Origin: Actinomadura physcomitrii
GTDB taxonomy: Bacteria; Actinomycetota; Actinomycetes; Streptosporangiales; Streptosporangiaceae
Length of the DNA: 64,000 bases
Assembly: GCF_008923205.2 (NCBI RefSeq)
Contig: NZ_WBMS02000035.1
Location: 42,361-106,360, forward strand
Reading direction: 5' to 3'
The notes beneath the pieces are model-generated. The model was not told where the DNA came from. It was given only the letters and a program-made list of their open reading frames with translations, and did no database searches. Of this stretch, positions 44,109-52,054 are shown one piece after another (position 1 is the first letter of the stretch; each line of letters begins with the position of its first letter). Both the position numbers and the translations under genes were made by a program.

Positions 44109-44137
44109 AGCGTTGAACAGGTGGAACGGGTTCAACG
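44109..44137. repeat. 9-bp-arm inverted repeat upstream of adnA
   Basis: GCGTTGAAC and GTTCAACGC pair perfectly around 11 bases, 68 bp before adnA and after the atl stop. It could be an operator for adnAB or a terminator for atl. The arm spacing does not match the actinobacterial LexA box. Confidence 0.55.
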
Positions 44138-44169
44138 CGGGACTCGGCGGGTCGCGGTCGCCCGCCGGA

Positions 44170-44481
44170 TCAGGAGAGGTCGGGGAGCCAGCGGGCGCGG
44201 GCCATGTCGACGCGGCGGCCGTCCGGACGCAGCGGGGTTCCCTCCGCGCGGTAGTGCTCGTGCGCCTCGACCTCGTTGCAGGCCGGCGGGCGGCCGTCCG
44301 CGCGGATCACCCGCCACCACGGCACCCCGCCGCCGAACAGCGACATCACCCGTCCGACCTGCCGCGGCCCGCCCCGCCCCACCATCTCGGCGATGTCCCC
44401 GTACGCGAGGACCCGGCCCGGCGGGATGCGGTCCACCGTGTCCAGGACCGCCTCGGCGTACTCGTCAGGCTCCGACCACAT
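44170..44481 (-). CDS. Alkyltransferase-like DNA-repair protein (Atl), MGMT family without active cysteine
   Basis: The 103-residue MGMT DNA-binding domain (ILAYGDIAEMV-like VLAYGDIAEMVGRGG, then GRVMSLFGGGVPWWRVI) carries Trp where MGMT has the active-site Cys (PCHRV). Atl proteins bind O6-alkylguanine and recruit nucleotide excision repair. The ATG at 44481 has GGAGA upstream. The first 136 bp overlap the 3' end of the neighbouring S8 protease gene in another frame. Confidence 0.9.
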   Translation of the reverse strand: MWSEPDEYAEAVLDTVDRIPPGRVLAYGDIAEMVGRGGPRQVGRVMSLFGGGVPWWRVIRADGRPPACNEVEAHEHYRAEGTPLRPDGRRVDMARARWLPDLS

Positions 44482-45671
44482 GCGACGATTCTCCAGGCCT
44501 CGTCCCGCCACCGCCACCCGGTCGCGACCAGCCCCGCCAGGCACAGCGCGCAGAGCGCGACGCACGTCACCACGAGCGCGCCGGACCGGTGGACGACCTG
44601 GACCGGCCGGACGTCCCCCGCCGCGAACCGTTGTCCTGCGGGCAGCCCGGCGCCGCCCGTCCGGGCGCCCGCGAGCGCGTCGGACGCGGTCAGCGCGGCG
44701 AGCGCGTCGACCCGGCCGAAGCCGACGCCGAGGTCGTAGCCGCCCGCCGGGCGGTGCCGCGCGCTCGCCGCCACCGCCTGCGCGACCAGCGCCGGCGCCA
44801 GCCCCGGATGCCGCGACCTGACCAACGCCGCGATCCCCGACACGAACGCCGTGGCGGGGCTGGTGCCGTCGCCGATCCAGTACCGGTCGCCGGGCCCCGC
44901 GCCGATGATCTGGACGCCCGGCGCCGACACGCTGACCGCCGAGTTGCGGTTGGAGAAGTCCGCGTGCCGGCCCCGCGCGTCCACGGCGGCGACCGAGATG
45001 ACGCCGGGGTACGACGCCGGATAGGAGTAGCGGGTGTGGCCGCCGCGCCGGGCCGTCCGGTCGGCGCCGCCGTTGCCCGCCGCCGCGACCAGCACGACGT
45101 TCCGGGAGATCGCGTAGGCGACGGCGGCGCGCTCCCGCTCGGTCGGGTACGAGCGGCCGAGCGACAGGTTGACCACGTCGGCGCCGTGGTCGACGGCGTA
45201 CCGGATGCCGTCCGCGATCGTGCCCGCGTAGCGGCTGTTCTCGGTGAACGCCGCGAAGCCCGGCTCGTCCCGTTCCACGATCACCCGCAGGGACAGCAGC
45301 CGCGCCCGCGGCGCCACCCCGACCACGCCGAGGGTGCCGCCCGGGCCGTGCCCGTGGCCGGCGATGATGGACGCCATGTTGGTGCCGTGCAGCCGCTTCG
45401 GCGGGACGCCGCGCGGCGACGCGCCCTCGGTGTAGTCGGGCCCGGTCGTCACCGCGCCCGCGAGGTCGGGCTGGCCGGCGTCCACGCCCGAGTCCAGGAC
45501 GGCGACGGTCACGCCCGCGCCGCGCGCCAGCGTCCACGCCTGCGGCACGTCCAGCGACTCCAGCACCCGCGTCACCGCGTCCCGCACCTGGTCGGCGCGC
45601 GCGGCGCCCGGGAGCAGCGGCGGGACGGCCAGCCCGGCCGCGACGAGCGCCGCGCCGAGCCTGCTCAGCAC
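44346..45671 (-). CDS. Mycosin-like S8 serine protease, first of a tandem pair
   Basis: The 441-residue secreted, membrane-anchored subtilisin has an N-terminal signal, then the triad in AVLDSGVDAGQ, RLHGTNMASIIAGHG and GDGTSPATAFVSGIAAL, with oxyanion Asn in AAAGNGG. A C-terminal helix (VVTCVALCALCLAGLVATG) is followed by a basic tail of about 50 residues. This layout matches type VII secretion-associated mycosins, although no Ecc genes are nearby. The GTG at 45671 overlaps the membrane-protein stop and has GGGAG upstream. Its last 136 bp lie inside the atl gene. Confidence 0.88.
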   Translation of the reverse strand: MLSRLGAALVAAGLAVPPLLPGAARADQVRDAVTRVLESLDVPQAWTLARGAGVTVAVLDSGVDAGQPDLAGAVTTGPDYTEGASPRGVPPKRLHGTNMASIIAGHGHGPGGTLGVVGVAPRARLLSLRVIVERDEPGFAAFTENSRYAGTIADGIRYAVDHGADVVNLSLGRSYPTERERAAVAYAISRNVVLVAAAGNGGADRTARRGGHTRYSYPASYPGVISVAAVDARGRHADFSNRNSAVSVSAPGVQIIGAGPGDRYWIGDGTSPATAFVSGIAALVRSRHPGLAPALVAQAVAASARHRPAGGYDLGVGFGRVDALAALTASDALAGARTGGAGLPAGQRFAAGDVRPVQVVHRSGALVVTCVALCALCLAGLVATGWRWRDEAWRIVACGRSLTSTPRRSWTRWTASRRAGSSRTGTSPRWWGGAGRGRSDG

Positions 45672-46435
45672 GACCACTCCCGCGTGCCGCAGCGGATCCG
45701 GGCGGGCGCGGTCAGCGGGTGCAGCACCCCGTCGACCAGCTGCGGCGCCAGCTCGGCGACGTCGGGCAGCCGCCGCGCGGCGCGCAGCGCCGGCCGCCCG
45801 TCGGCGTACCCGACGGTGGCGGCGACGACGTACGGGCCGCGCTGCGCGGCGGCGGCCGCCTGCCGGGCCGCGTCGGCGAACCGCGCCGCGACCGTCCCGG
45901 GGAACGGCAGCGCCCGCAGGCCCGGCGACGGCGCGCTCGCCGGGAACCGCGCGACGGCGCCGCGCGCGGACGCGCCGTCCGGGAACGCGGCGACCCCGAC
46001 CGTGACGGCGAGGCCCTGCGCCTGGTCGAGGTAGGTGGCGCGGAGCACCGCCAGGCATCCGCGCGCGGTCAGCGCCCCGGACAGCCGGGCGTCGACGGCG
46101 GTGCCGCAGCGGGTGTCGGTGCCGATCCCGACGCGCCGCGCCGTCTCCGCGGAGCCCTCGTCGAGGGTGTAGCGGAGCCCGGCCGGAAAGATCCGCCCGG
46201 CGGGCCACGTGAGGTACCGCCGCCCGATCTCGGTGGCGACGGCCGCGGACCGCTCGGCGGCCGTCGGGCCGCGCGTCACCTCGCCGGCCAGCCGGACGCC
46301 CGCGACGGCGAGCACCGCCGCGCAGCCGGCCGCGGCCAGCAGCGGCGCCGCCGCGCGGGGCGGGCGCCGGTGCGACGGCGCGGCCGGAGCCTCGTCCGGC
46401 CCGATGTCCGGGGCAGGGATCTCCGCGCGCGCCAC
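45665..46435 (-). CDS. Single-span membrane protein, partner of the first mycosin-like protease
   Basis: The 256-residue protein has one N-terminal helix (AAPLLAAAGCAAVLAVAGV), then an extracytoplasmic domain with four cysteines, ending IRCGTREWSC. The cysteines align with those of the 48.1-kb paralogue and likely form two disulfides. Shared blocks include RIFP and CLAVLRATYLDQAQG. The stop overlaps the protease start, so both are translated together; it may regulate or anchor the protease. The function is not known from sequence. GTG 46435 starts the frame. Confidence 0.75.
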   Translation of the reverse strand: MARAEIPAPDIGPDEAPAAPSHRRPPRAAAPLLAAAGCAAVLAVAGVRLAGEVTRGPTAAERSAAVATEIGRRYLTWPAGRIFPAGLRYTLDEGSAETARRVGIGTDTRCGTAVDARLSGALTARGCLAVLRATYLDQAQGLAVTVGVAAFPDGASARGAVARFPASAPSPGLRALPFPGTVAARFADAARQAAAAAQRGPYVVAATVGYADGRPALRAARRLPDVAELAPQLVDGVLHPLTAPARIRCGTREWSC

Positions 46436-46492
46436 GTGCGGAGCGTAACCGACCGGCCCCCGGCACCGCCCGGTGACCGGCCGGTCAGACGA

Positions 46493-48112
46493 TCATTCGC
46501 CGGACGGTTCCTCGGGCGCCCCGAACGACGGCCGCGCGGCCGGGTCCGGCGGCGCGAACGCGGGCCGCCCCCCGCCCGCCGCGTCCCCCGATGGTTCGGC
46601 CGCGGGAGAAGCGGCCGCCGGAGGCGCGGACGCAGGAGGCGCGGACGGTGCAGGGCCGTAGCCGCCGCCGGGCCGGCCCGCAGGCGGCGCGGGCGACCCG
46701 TAGACCTGGCCGCCCTGAGCGCCGCCGTACGGGGACGGCGCGTACGACGGCCCGCCCGGCCGTCCGAAGCCGCCGCCCTGCGCACCGGCGGGACCACCGA
46801 AACCGGCCGGGCCGCCCGGACCGGGCGCGGGCCCGGCGGGCAGGACGCGCGGGTGCCGGCGGTGGAACGCGCCCGCCACGAGGACGGCGCCGATGAGCCC
46901 CCCGACCCCGATCACCACGATCGCGATGACCGCGGGGGTCACCCAGGCGGGCCGGTGGATGATCGTGACGTCGCCGGGGTCGCGATCGGTGAACCGCTTG
47001 GCGCCGGGCTTGCCGGCGGACGCGGTGGCGGCGCCCTTGGCCAGGGTGTCGGAGGCGGTGAGGGCGCGCTGGGCGTTGACCTCGCCGAAGCCCACGTCGG
47101 GCCCGTACCCGCTCTTCGGTCCGAAGCGGGTGCTCTCGATGAGGGCCTGGGAGACCAGCGCGGGCGCGAGCTTCGGGTGCCGCGCGCGGATCAGCGCGGC
47201 GATCCCGGAGACCAGGGCGCTGGCGTCGCTCGTGCCGTCGGAGACGTAGTAGTCGTCGCCGGGCCCGGCGACGGGCAGGCCGGCGCCGGGCGCGGACACC
47301 ACGACCGACAGGTTGCGGTTGGAGAAGGGGGCGCGGTCGTGCGACGGCTGCGTCGCGGCGACCGCGATGACGCCCGGGTAGGACGCGGGGTAGGAGTACG
47401 GCGAGAAGCCGTCGCCGTCGATGAGGTCGCTCTCGTCGCCGTTGTTGCCCACCGCGGACACCACGACGACGCCCTTGCCGATGGCGTAGCCGATGGCGTC
47501 GCGCTCGGCGGGGATCTCGGTGTCCCGGCCGGGGAGGCTGATCTTGCCGAGCGACAGGTTGATGACGTCGGCGCCGTGGTCGGCGGCGTACCGGATGCCC
47601 TTCGCGACGGCGTCCTCGGCCTCCCGCGAGCTCCGGTAGCGGGCGTAGCTCGGATCCTCCTTCTCGCCGATGACGCGGATGGCGAGGACCCGCGCCTCCG
47701 GGGCCATGCCGATGACGCCGTCGCCGCCGCCGGGCCCGTGGCCGTGCCCGGCGATCAGCGACGCCATGTTGGTGCCGTGCAGATGGGCGGGCTTGCTGCC
47801 GCCGTCGATGGCGGCGAGCATGTTGGGCCCGACGGTGACGGACCCGGCGATGTCCTTCTGGTTCGGGTCGACGCCCGAGTCGACCACGGCGACGGTGACG
47901 TTCCGGCCCTTGGTGATCTTCCAGGCGGCGTCCATGCTCAGCTCGTCGAGGATGCCGCGCTGCCGGTCCCGGACGATGTCGGCGCGCGCGGGCGCGGGGA
48001 CGAGCGGGACGCACGCGCCGGCGAGCGCCACCGCGAGCAGCGCGCGCGCCGCCGCAGGTGCGCGCCGTCCGCCCGGGGCCTTCGCGCGGCGCGACCGCGC
48101 CCGCGTCAGCAT
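46493..48112 (-). CDS. Mycosin-like S8 serine protease, second of the tandem pair
   Basis: The 539-residue protein has a signal peptide (RALLAVALAGACVPLVPAPA), the triad in AVVDSGVDPNQ, HLHGTNMASLIAGHG and SDGTSDASALVSGIAAL, and a C-terminal helix (AVIAIVVIGVGGLIGAVLV). Beyond that is a long cytoplasmic Pro/Gly/Ala-rich tail that its neighbour lacks. It is a paralogue of the 44.3-kb protease. The start at 48112 was chosen because the ATG overlaps the upstream stop as in the first pair; ATG 48118 is two codons longer. Confidence 0.88.
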   Translation of the reverse strand: MLTRARSRRAKAPGGRRAPAAARALLAVALAGACVPLVPAPARADIVRDRQRGILDELSMDAAWKITKGRNVTVAVVDSGVDPNQKDIAGSVTVGPNMLAAIDGGSKPAHLHGTNMASLIAGHGHGPGGGDGVIGMAPEARVLAIRVIGEKEDPSYARYRSSREAEDAVAKGIRYAADHGADVINLSLGKISLPGRDTEIPAERDAIGYAIGKGVVVVSAVGNNGDESDLIDGDGFSPYSYPASYPGVIAVAATQPSHDRAPFSNRNLSVVVSAPGAGLPVAGPGDDYYVSDGTSDASALVSGIAALIRARHPKLAPALVSQALIESTRFGPKSGYGPDVGFGEVNAQRALTASDTLAKGAATASAGKPGAKRFTDRDPGDVTIIHRPAWVTPAVIAIVVIGVGGLIGAVLVAGAFHRRHPRVLPAGPAPGPGGPAGFGGPAGAQGGGFGRPGGPSYAPSPYGGAQGGQVYGSPAPPAGRPGGGYGPAPSAPPASAPPAAASPAAEPSGDAAGGGRPAFAPPDPAARPSFGAPEEPSGE

Positions 48113-49086
48113 TTCCATCCGCGCGCGTGGCAGTCGGGCAGCGCCTTGGCGGAGAGGGTCCGCGCGATCGCGTTGCCGAGCTGCGGCGCGATCGCGAAGG
48201 GGTCGCCGGGCCGCTCCTTGCGGACGGCCGAGGCCGGGCGCCCGTCCGCCTCGCCGGAGGTGGTCAGCACCACGTAGGGGCCGCCGCGGTCGGACGTGCG
48301 GTCCTGCCGGGCGGTGTCGGTGAACCGGGCGGACGCGGTGCCGGGGAACGGGGCGGCGCGCAGCGCGGGGCTGACCCCGCCGCTGCCCGGCCCCCGCGAG
48401 CCGGGGATCGCCTTGTAGGCGCGGTCGGCGGCCCACGGGTCGGCGAACGCGACGACGCCGACGGTGACGACGATGCCCTGGAGCCGGTCGGTGTAGGTGG
48501 CGCGCAGGACGGCCTTGCAGCCCTGCTGGAGGAGCGGTCCCGCGAGTCCCTGGTCGACGCCGGTGGCGCAGTTGGTGTCGGGGACGATGCCGGTCCGGGA
48601 CGCGTACTCGCCGCGTCCCTGCCCCGCAGTGTAGGTGATCTTGCTGGGGAAGATCCGTTCGGCGGGCCACGCCCGCCAGCGCTGCGCGACCTCGGCCTTG
48701 GCGGCCCACTCCAGCTCGGCGTTGGTGGGGTCGCGGTGCAGCTCGGCCCAGACGCCGCCGATCGCGATGGTGCCGGTGACCAGGTAGACGCAGCCGACGA
48801 CGATCGCGGCGACCATCCACTGGCGGGCGCGCAGCCCGAGGACGGTGATCGCGGGCTCCTGCGGCGCGCCGTTCCCGCCTTGGCCAAGCGGCCCCCAGCC
48901 GGGCATGGCGGGACGCTGCATGCCCGGTGGCACCATGGGCCCGGACGGTCCGCCGGGCGCGCCGGGACCCGGTCCTGGCGGGCGGCCCGGGGGCGCGCCC
49001 GGCCGCGGGCCGGGGGGAGCCGGGGGGCCGGGCTGGAGGTGCGGGCCTGGCGGGGGCGGCTGCTGGGAGGGGGGCAGGAATGCCAC
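48106..49086 (-). CDS. Proline-rich single-span membrane protein, partner of the second mycosin-like protease
   Basis: The 326-residue protein begins with a Pro/Gly-rich cytoplasmic segment (PPSQQPPPPGPHLQPGP and beyond). A membrane helix (WMVAAIVVGCVYLVTGTIAI) and an extracytoplasmic domain with four cysteines follow, ending DCHARGWKC. The last domain is homologous to that of the 45.7-kb protein (RIFP, CKAVLRATYTDRLQG). A TTG at 49095 could add three residues; no good ribosome site decides. Its stop overlaps the protease start. Confidence 0.75.
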   Translation of the reverse strand: MAFLPPSQQPPPPGPHLQPGPPAPPGPRPGAPPGRPPGPGPGAPGGPSGPMVPPGMQRPAMPGWGPLGQGGNGAPQEPAITVLGLRARQWMVAAIVVGCVYLVTGTIAIGGVWAELHRDPTNAELEWAAKAEVAQRWRAWPAERIFPSKITYTAGQGRGEYASRTGIVPDTNCATGVDQGLAGPLLQQGCKAVLRATYTDRLQGIVVTVGVVAFADPWAADRAYKAIPGSRGPGSGGVSPALRAAPFPGTASARFTDTARQDRTSDRGGPYVVLTTSGEADGRPASAVRKERPGDPFAIAPQLGNAIARTLSAKALPDCHARGWKC

Positions 49087-49231
49087 AACAGTCAAGATTA
49101 ACTCTGGTTCATGACAATCCGCCCTCCCATTGCGGTGAGGGACCCCGACCTAACCCGGACGCGCCGGCCCCGGACACGCGGAAGGGGCCCCTCCGCGGAG
49201 AGGCCCCTCCGTCACTGCGGGATGCGGGAGG

Positions 49232-49426
49232 TCACCGGTCCATGGTCCGACGGGCCTCCTTCGCGGCGTCCTTGACCTGCTCGCCGACCTGCTTGGCGCC
49301 GCCGGCGACCTGGTCCTTGCGGCCCTCGGCCTCCAGGTAGGGGTCGCCGGAGCCGCGTCCGGCCTCTTCCTTGCCCCGGCCCTTGGCCTTCTGGGTCTTG
49401 TTCTTGAGCTTGTCGAGGATGCCCAT
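49232..49426 (-). CDS. CsbD-like small stress protein
   Basis: The 64-residue Lys/Glu/Gly-rich protein (MGILDKLKNKTQKAKGRGKE, then QVAGGAKQVGEQVKDAAKEA) has the composition and repeated K/G pattern of CsbD-type general-stress proteins. The ATG at 49426 has AGGAG upstream. Upstream, a 219-bp gap separates it from the divergent moeZ and contains the probable promoters of both genes. Confidence 0.8.
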   Translation of the reverse strand: MGILDKLKNKTQKAKGRGKEEAGRGSGDPYLEAEGRKDQVAGGAKQVGEQVKDAAKEARRTMDR

Positions 49427-49645
49427 GGCTCCTTCTCCCGTACGAGGTCCGTGCAGGGGTCCGGTGCCCGGCACGTCCCGATCCATGCCGTCCGGCTGCT
49501 TGGACCGGTCGGCATGGCCGCTGGCATGGGCGTTTCCGCCCACCGTCCTTCGGGGAATGCGCGCGGACATGGCAAGGTTGTCCCGTGAGGGGACGACGAC
49601 GTCCCGCCCCCGTTACAGCCGAGCGTCAGCACAGGAGCACCCACC

Positions 49646-50827
49646 GTGTCGTTGCCACCTCTGGTCGAGCCCGCAGCGGAGCTCACCCGCGACGAGGTCA
49701 ACCGCTACTCGCGGCACCTCATCATCCCCGACGTGGGGATGTCCGGGCAGAAGCGCCTCAAGAACGCCAAGGTCCTGGTCGTCGGCGCGGGCGGTCTCGG
49801 CTCCCCCGCGCTGCTCTACCTGGCCGCCGCCGGCGTCGGCACCCTCGGCGTCATCGACTTCGACGTCGTGGACGAGTCGAACCTGCAGCGCCAGATCATC
49901 CACCGGCAGTCCTCGCTCGGCAAGCCGAAGGTCGAGTCGGCCGCCGAGACCGTCCGCGAGATCAACCCGCTGATCGACGTGGTGGTGCACGACACCGCGC
50001 TCGACCGCGACAACATCATGGACATCTTCGGCCGGTACGACCTGATCGTCGACGGCACCGACAACTTCGCGACCCGCTACATGGTGAACGACGCGGCGGT
50101 GCTGCTCGGCAAGCCGTACGTGTGGGGCTCCATCTACCGGTTCGACGGGCAGGCGTCGGTGTTCTGGGCCGAGCACGGCCCCTGCTACCGCTGCCTCTAC
50201 CCGGAGCCGCCGCCGCCCGGCATGGTCCCGTCGTGCGCCGAGGGCGGCGTCCTCGGCGTGCTGTGCGCGTCGATCGGCTCGATCCAGGTGAACGAGGCCA
50301 TCAAGCTGCTGACCGGCATCGGCGAGCCGCTGGTCGGCCGGCTGATGATCTACGACGCGCTGGAGATGACGTACCGGTCGGTCAAGGTCCGCAAGGACCC
50401 CGAGTGCCCGCTGTGCGGCAAGAACCCGACGCAGACCGAGCTGCTGGAGGACTACGAGGCCTTCTGCGGCGCGGTGTCGGAGGAGGCCAGCGAGGCCGCC
50501 AAGGACTCGACGATCACCGTCCTCGAACTGAAGGGCATGCAGGACCGCGGCGACGACATCTTCCTGGTGGACGTCCGCGAGCCCAACGAGTACGAGATCG
50601 TCTCGATCCCGGGCGCGACGCTGATCCCGAAGGGCGAGTTCCTGAACGGCTCGGCGCTGGAGCGGCTGCCGCAGGACAAGAAGATCGTCCTGCACTGCAA
50701 GTCGGGCGCCCGCTCGGCCGAGGCCCTCGCCGTGGTGAAGAGCGCCGGCTTCGGCGACGCCGTGCACGTCGGCGGCGGCATCCTCGCCTGGGTCAACCAG
50801 ATCGACCCCACCCAGCCCACCTACTGA
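49646..50827 (+). CDS. moeZ: MoeZ/ThiF-type adenylyltransferase-sulfurtransferase with rhodanese domain
   Basis: The 393-residue protein activates sulfur-carrier proteins (ThiS, MoaD, CysO type) by adenylation and then thiolates them. The ATP site is VVGAGGLGSPAL near residue 46, zinc cysteines are in GPCYRCLYP and CPLCGK, and the C-terminal rhodanese has LHCKSGARSAEA with its catalytic Cys. The GTG at 49646 gives the standard length. A clear terminator follows. MoaE at 7.7 kb uses this sulfur-transfer system. Confidence 0.94.
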   Translation: MSLPPLVEPAAELTRDEVNRYSRHLIIPDVGMSGQKRLKNAKVLVVGAGGLGSPALLYLAAAGVGTLGVIDFDVVDESNLQRQIIHRQSSLGKPKVESAAETVREINPLIDVVVHDTALDRDNIMDIFGRYDLIVDGTDNFATRYMVNDAAVLLGKPYVWGSIYRFDGQASVFWAEHGPCYRCLYPEPPPPGMVPSCAEGGVLGVLCASIGSIQVNEAIKLLTGIGEPLVGRLMIYDALEMTYRSVKVRKDPECPLCGKNPTQTELLEDYEAFCGAVSEEASEAAKDSTITVLELKGMQDRGDDIFLVDVREPNEYEIVSIPGATLIPKGEFLNGSALERLPQDKKIVLHCKSGARSAEALAVVKSAGFGDAVHVGGGILAWVNQIDPTQPTY

Positions 50828-50861
50828 CGCACTGGCCGTCCCACGGGACGAGACCACCGCA

Positions 50862-50893
50862 AGGCCCCCGGATCCACTCGGATCCGGGGGCCT
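50862..50893 (+). terminator. Terminator hairpin after moeZ
   Basis: AGGCCCCCGGATC, loop CACTCG, GATCCGGGGGCCT forms a perfect 13-bp stem 34 nt after the stop codon. The broken XRE gene begins 23 nt beyond it. Confidence 0.85.
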
Positions 50894-50916
50894 CGACATG
50901 CCGCGCCTCCAAATGC

Positions 50917-51015
50917 GACCGGCTCGCGGAGGTTTACGATCGCTTGCGAGTACTCACCATGGAGCCAGAGGAGTCGGCCGAGTTCATCTCGACTCTGGCG
51001 GAGGAGTTGCAATGA
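50917..51015 (+). pseudogene. C-terminal fragment of an XRE/DUF5753 regulator
   Basis: In frame to the stop at 51015 the sequence reads DRLAEVYDRLRVLTMEPEES and a helical AEFISTLAEELQ tail, which matches the C-terminal end of actinobacterial XRE-DUF5753 regulators. Only about 32 codons remain, abutting the moeZ terminator, so the rest was lost by deletion. The fragment stop overlaps the DUF397 start (ATGA) as in intact pairs. Confidence 0.65.
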
Positions 51016-51263
51016 GCGAGACGGCGGCACGTGAAACGCTTAGCCCTGCGGACCGCGAGCAGGTCGCCTGGCATGTCAGCACGTTCAGCGACAACGGTGG
51101 GGGCAACTGCGTCGAAGCCGGACCACTCGCGGACGGCACCGAACGCGTCGCCGTCCGCCACAGCCGCCGCCCCGATGCCGAGACCATCGTCTACACCCGC
51201 ACCGAATGGGAAGCATTCCTCGCCGGCGTCCGCAACGGCGAATTCAACTTCTTCCCCGGATAG
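51012..51263 (+). CDS. DUF397 domain protein
   Basis: The 83-residue protein has the DUF397 features: WHVSTFSDNGGGNCVEAGPL, VAVRHSRRPDAETIVYT and EWEAFLAGVRNGEFNFF. DUF397 genes usually follow an XRE-type regulator and may form regulatory pairs. Here only a fragment of that partner remains, so this gene may be orphaned. The ATG at 51012 overlaps the fragment stop. Confidence 0.85.
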   Translation: MSETAARETLSPADREQVAWHVSTFSDNGGGNCVEAGPLADGTERVAVRHSRRPDAETIVYTRTEWEAFLAGVRNGEFNFFPG

Positions 51264-51344
51264 CCCAGCGCCGGTCCCCGCGGCCCAGACTCGGGCGTCG
51301 CCCACGCCCGGAAACAACACTGCGCCTGCGGCAGCGGTCGCCGG

Positions 51345-51350
51345 TACGCT
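51345..51350 (+). promoter_or_regulatory. Predicted -10 box for leaderless darT transcription
   Basis: TACGCT fits TANNNT and ends 8 nt before the darT ATG. No ribosome site is present before that ATG, so the message probably starts at or next to the initiation codon. Confidence 0.5.
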
Positions 51351-51358
51351 GACCAGCT

Positions 51359-52054
51359 ATGATCGACGCCGCCGATCCATGGCTGCTGCACTTCACGCAT
51401 CTGGACAACCTTGCCGAGATCGCACGTACCGGTCTACTGGCGGACAACCTCCGCCGGGCCGACGTCCACGAGTGCGGTCAGCCGAGCATCAAAGAGCGTC
51501 GCCGGTCACGAGTGGTACCGGTGCCGCCCGGCGGGGTGGTGGCCGACTATGCCCCCTTCTACTTCGCCCCGCGCTCGCCGATGCTGCGAAGCATCCTTGG
51601 CGGCAAGGTACGACAGTACGACAGCGACCAGACGCATCTGGTGTACCTCGTCACGCGGCTATCCCGGGTAGCGGGAGCAGGGCTTCCATGGGTGGCAACC
51701 GACCGGAACGCGGTCCTGCGCCCGACGAGGTTCACCACGGACGCCGCGGCTCTGGCCGAGCACATCGATTGGGAGATCATGAACGCCCGCTACTGGGGCA
51801 ACACACCGGAGGACGGATCGCGGCGGGAGCGTCGGATGGCGGAGTTGCTCGTCCATGGCAACGTCCCCTGGAGAACCTTCAGTCATCTCGCGGTGTGCTG
51901 CAACGAGCGTGCGGGGGAAGCAGCGGAGCGGCTGGAGGCCGCACCGACCACGCCCAGGGTGCTTGTCAGACCTGATTGGTACTTTGATGTCCCAAGTGGC
52001 TGCCCATGCCAGGGAGTATGGAGTTGGGGAGGAGGCGAGTCAGATGATCGTTGA
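51359..52054 (+). CDS. darT: DarT toxin, DNA ADP-ribosyltransferase (DUF4433)
   Basis: DarT attaches ADP-ribose from NAD+ to thymidine bases in single-stranded DNA, halting replication. The 231-residue protein has the N-terminal HFTHLDNLAEIARTGLLADN, the YAPFYFAPRSPML core, and the catalytic Glu in RRMAELLVHGNVPW. The ATG at 51359 has no ribosome site, consistent with leaderless translation. It overlaps darG by 11 bp. The weaker codon bias and the broken XRE/DUF397 genes beside it suggest acquired DNA. Confidence 0.92.
   Translation: MIDAADPWLLHFTHLDNLAEIARTGLLADNLRRADVHECGQPSIKERRRSRVVPVPPGGVVADYAPFYFAPRSPMLRSILGGKVRQYDSDQTHLVYLVTRLSRVAGAGLPWVATDRNAVLRPTRFTTDAAALAEHIDWEIMNARYWGNTPEDGSRRERRMAELLVHGNVPWRTFSHLAVCCNERAGEAAERLEAAPTTPRVLVRPDWYFDVPSGCPCQGVWSWGGGESDDR

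Noticed and set aside
44109..44137. The GTTGAAC/GTTCAAC repeat before adnA as a LexA (SOS) box
   Set aside because: The half-sites are separated by 11 bases, where the actinobacterial SOS box needs four; it was kept only as an unexplained inverted repeat.
37516..44739. A very long open frame on the plus strand opposite adnB and adnA
   Set aside because: It is the antisense shadow of two well-supported helicase genes. Its product is low-complexity Arg/Gly/Val-rich sequence with no domain, as expected from high-GC coding DNA.
51031..51975. Plus-strand open frame in another phase across DUF397 and darT
   Set aside because: It crosses the DUF397 stop and darT start in a different frame and gives a composition-biased product without domains.
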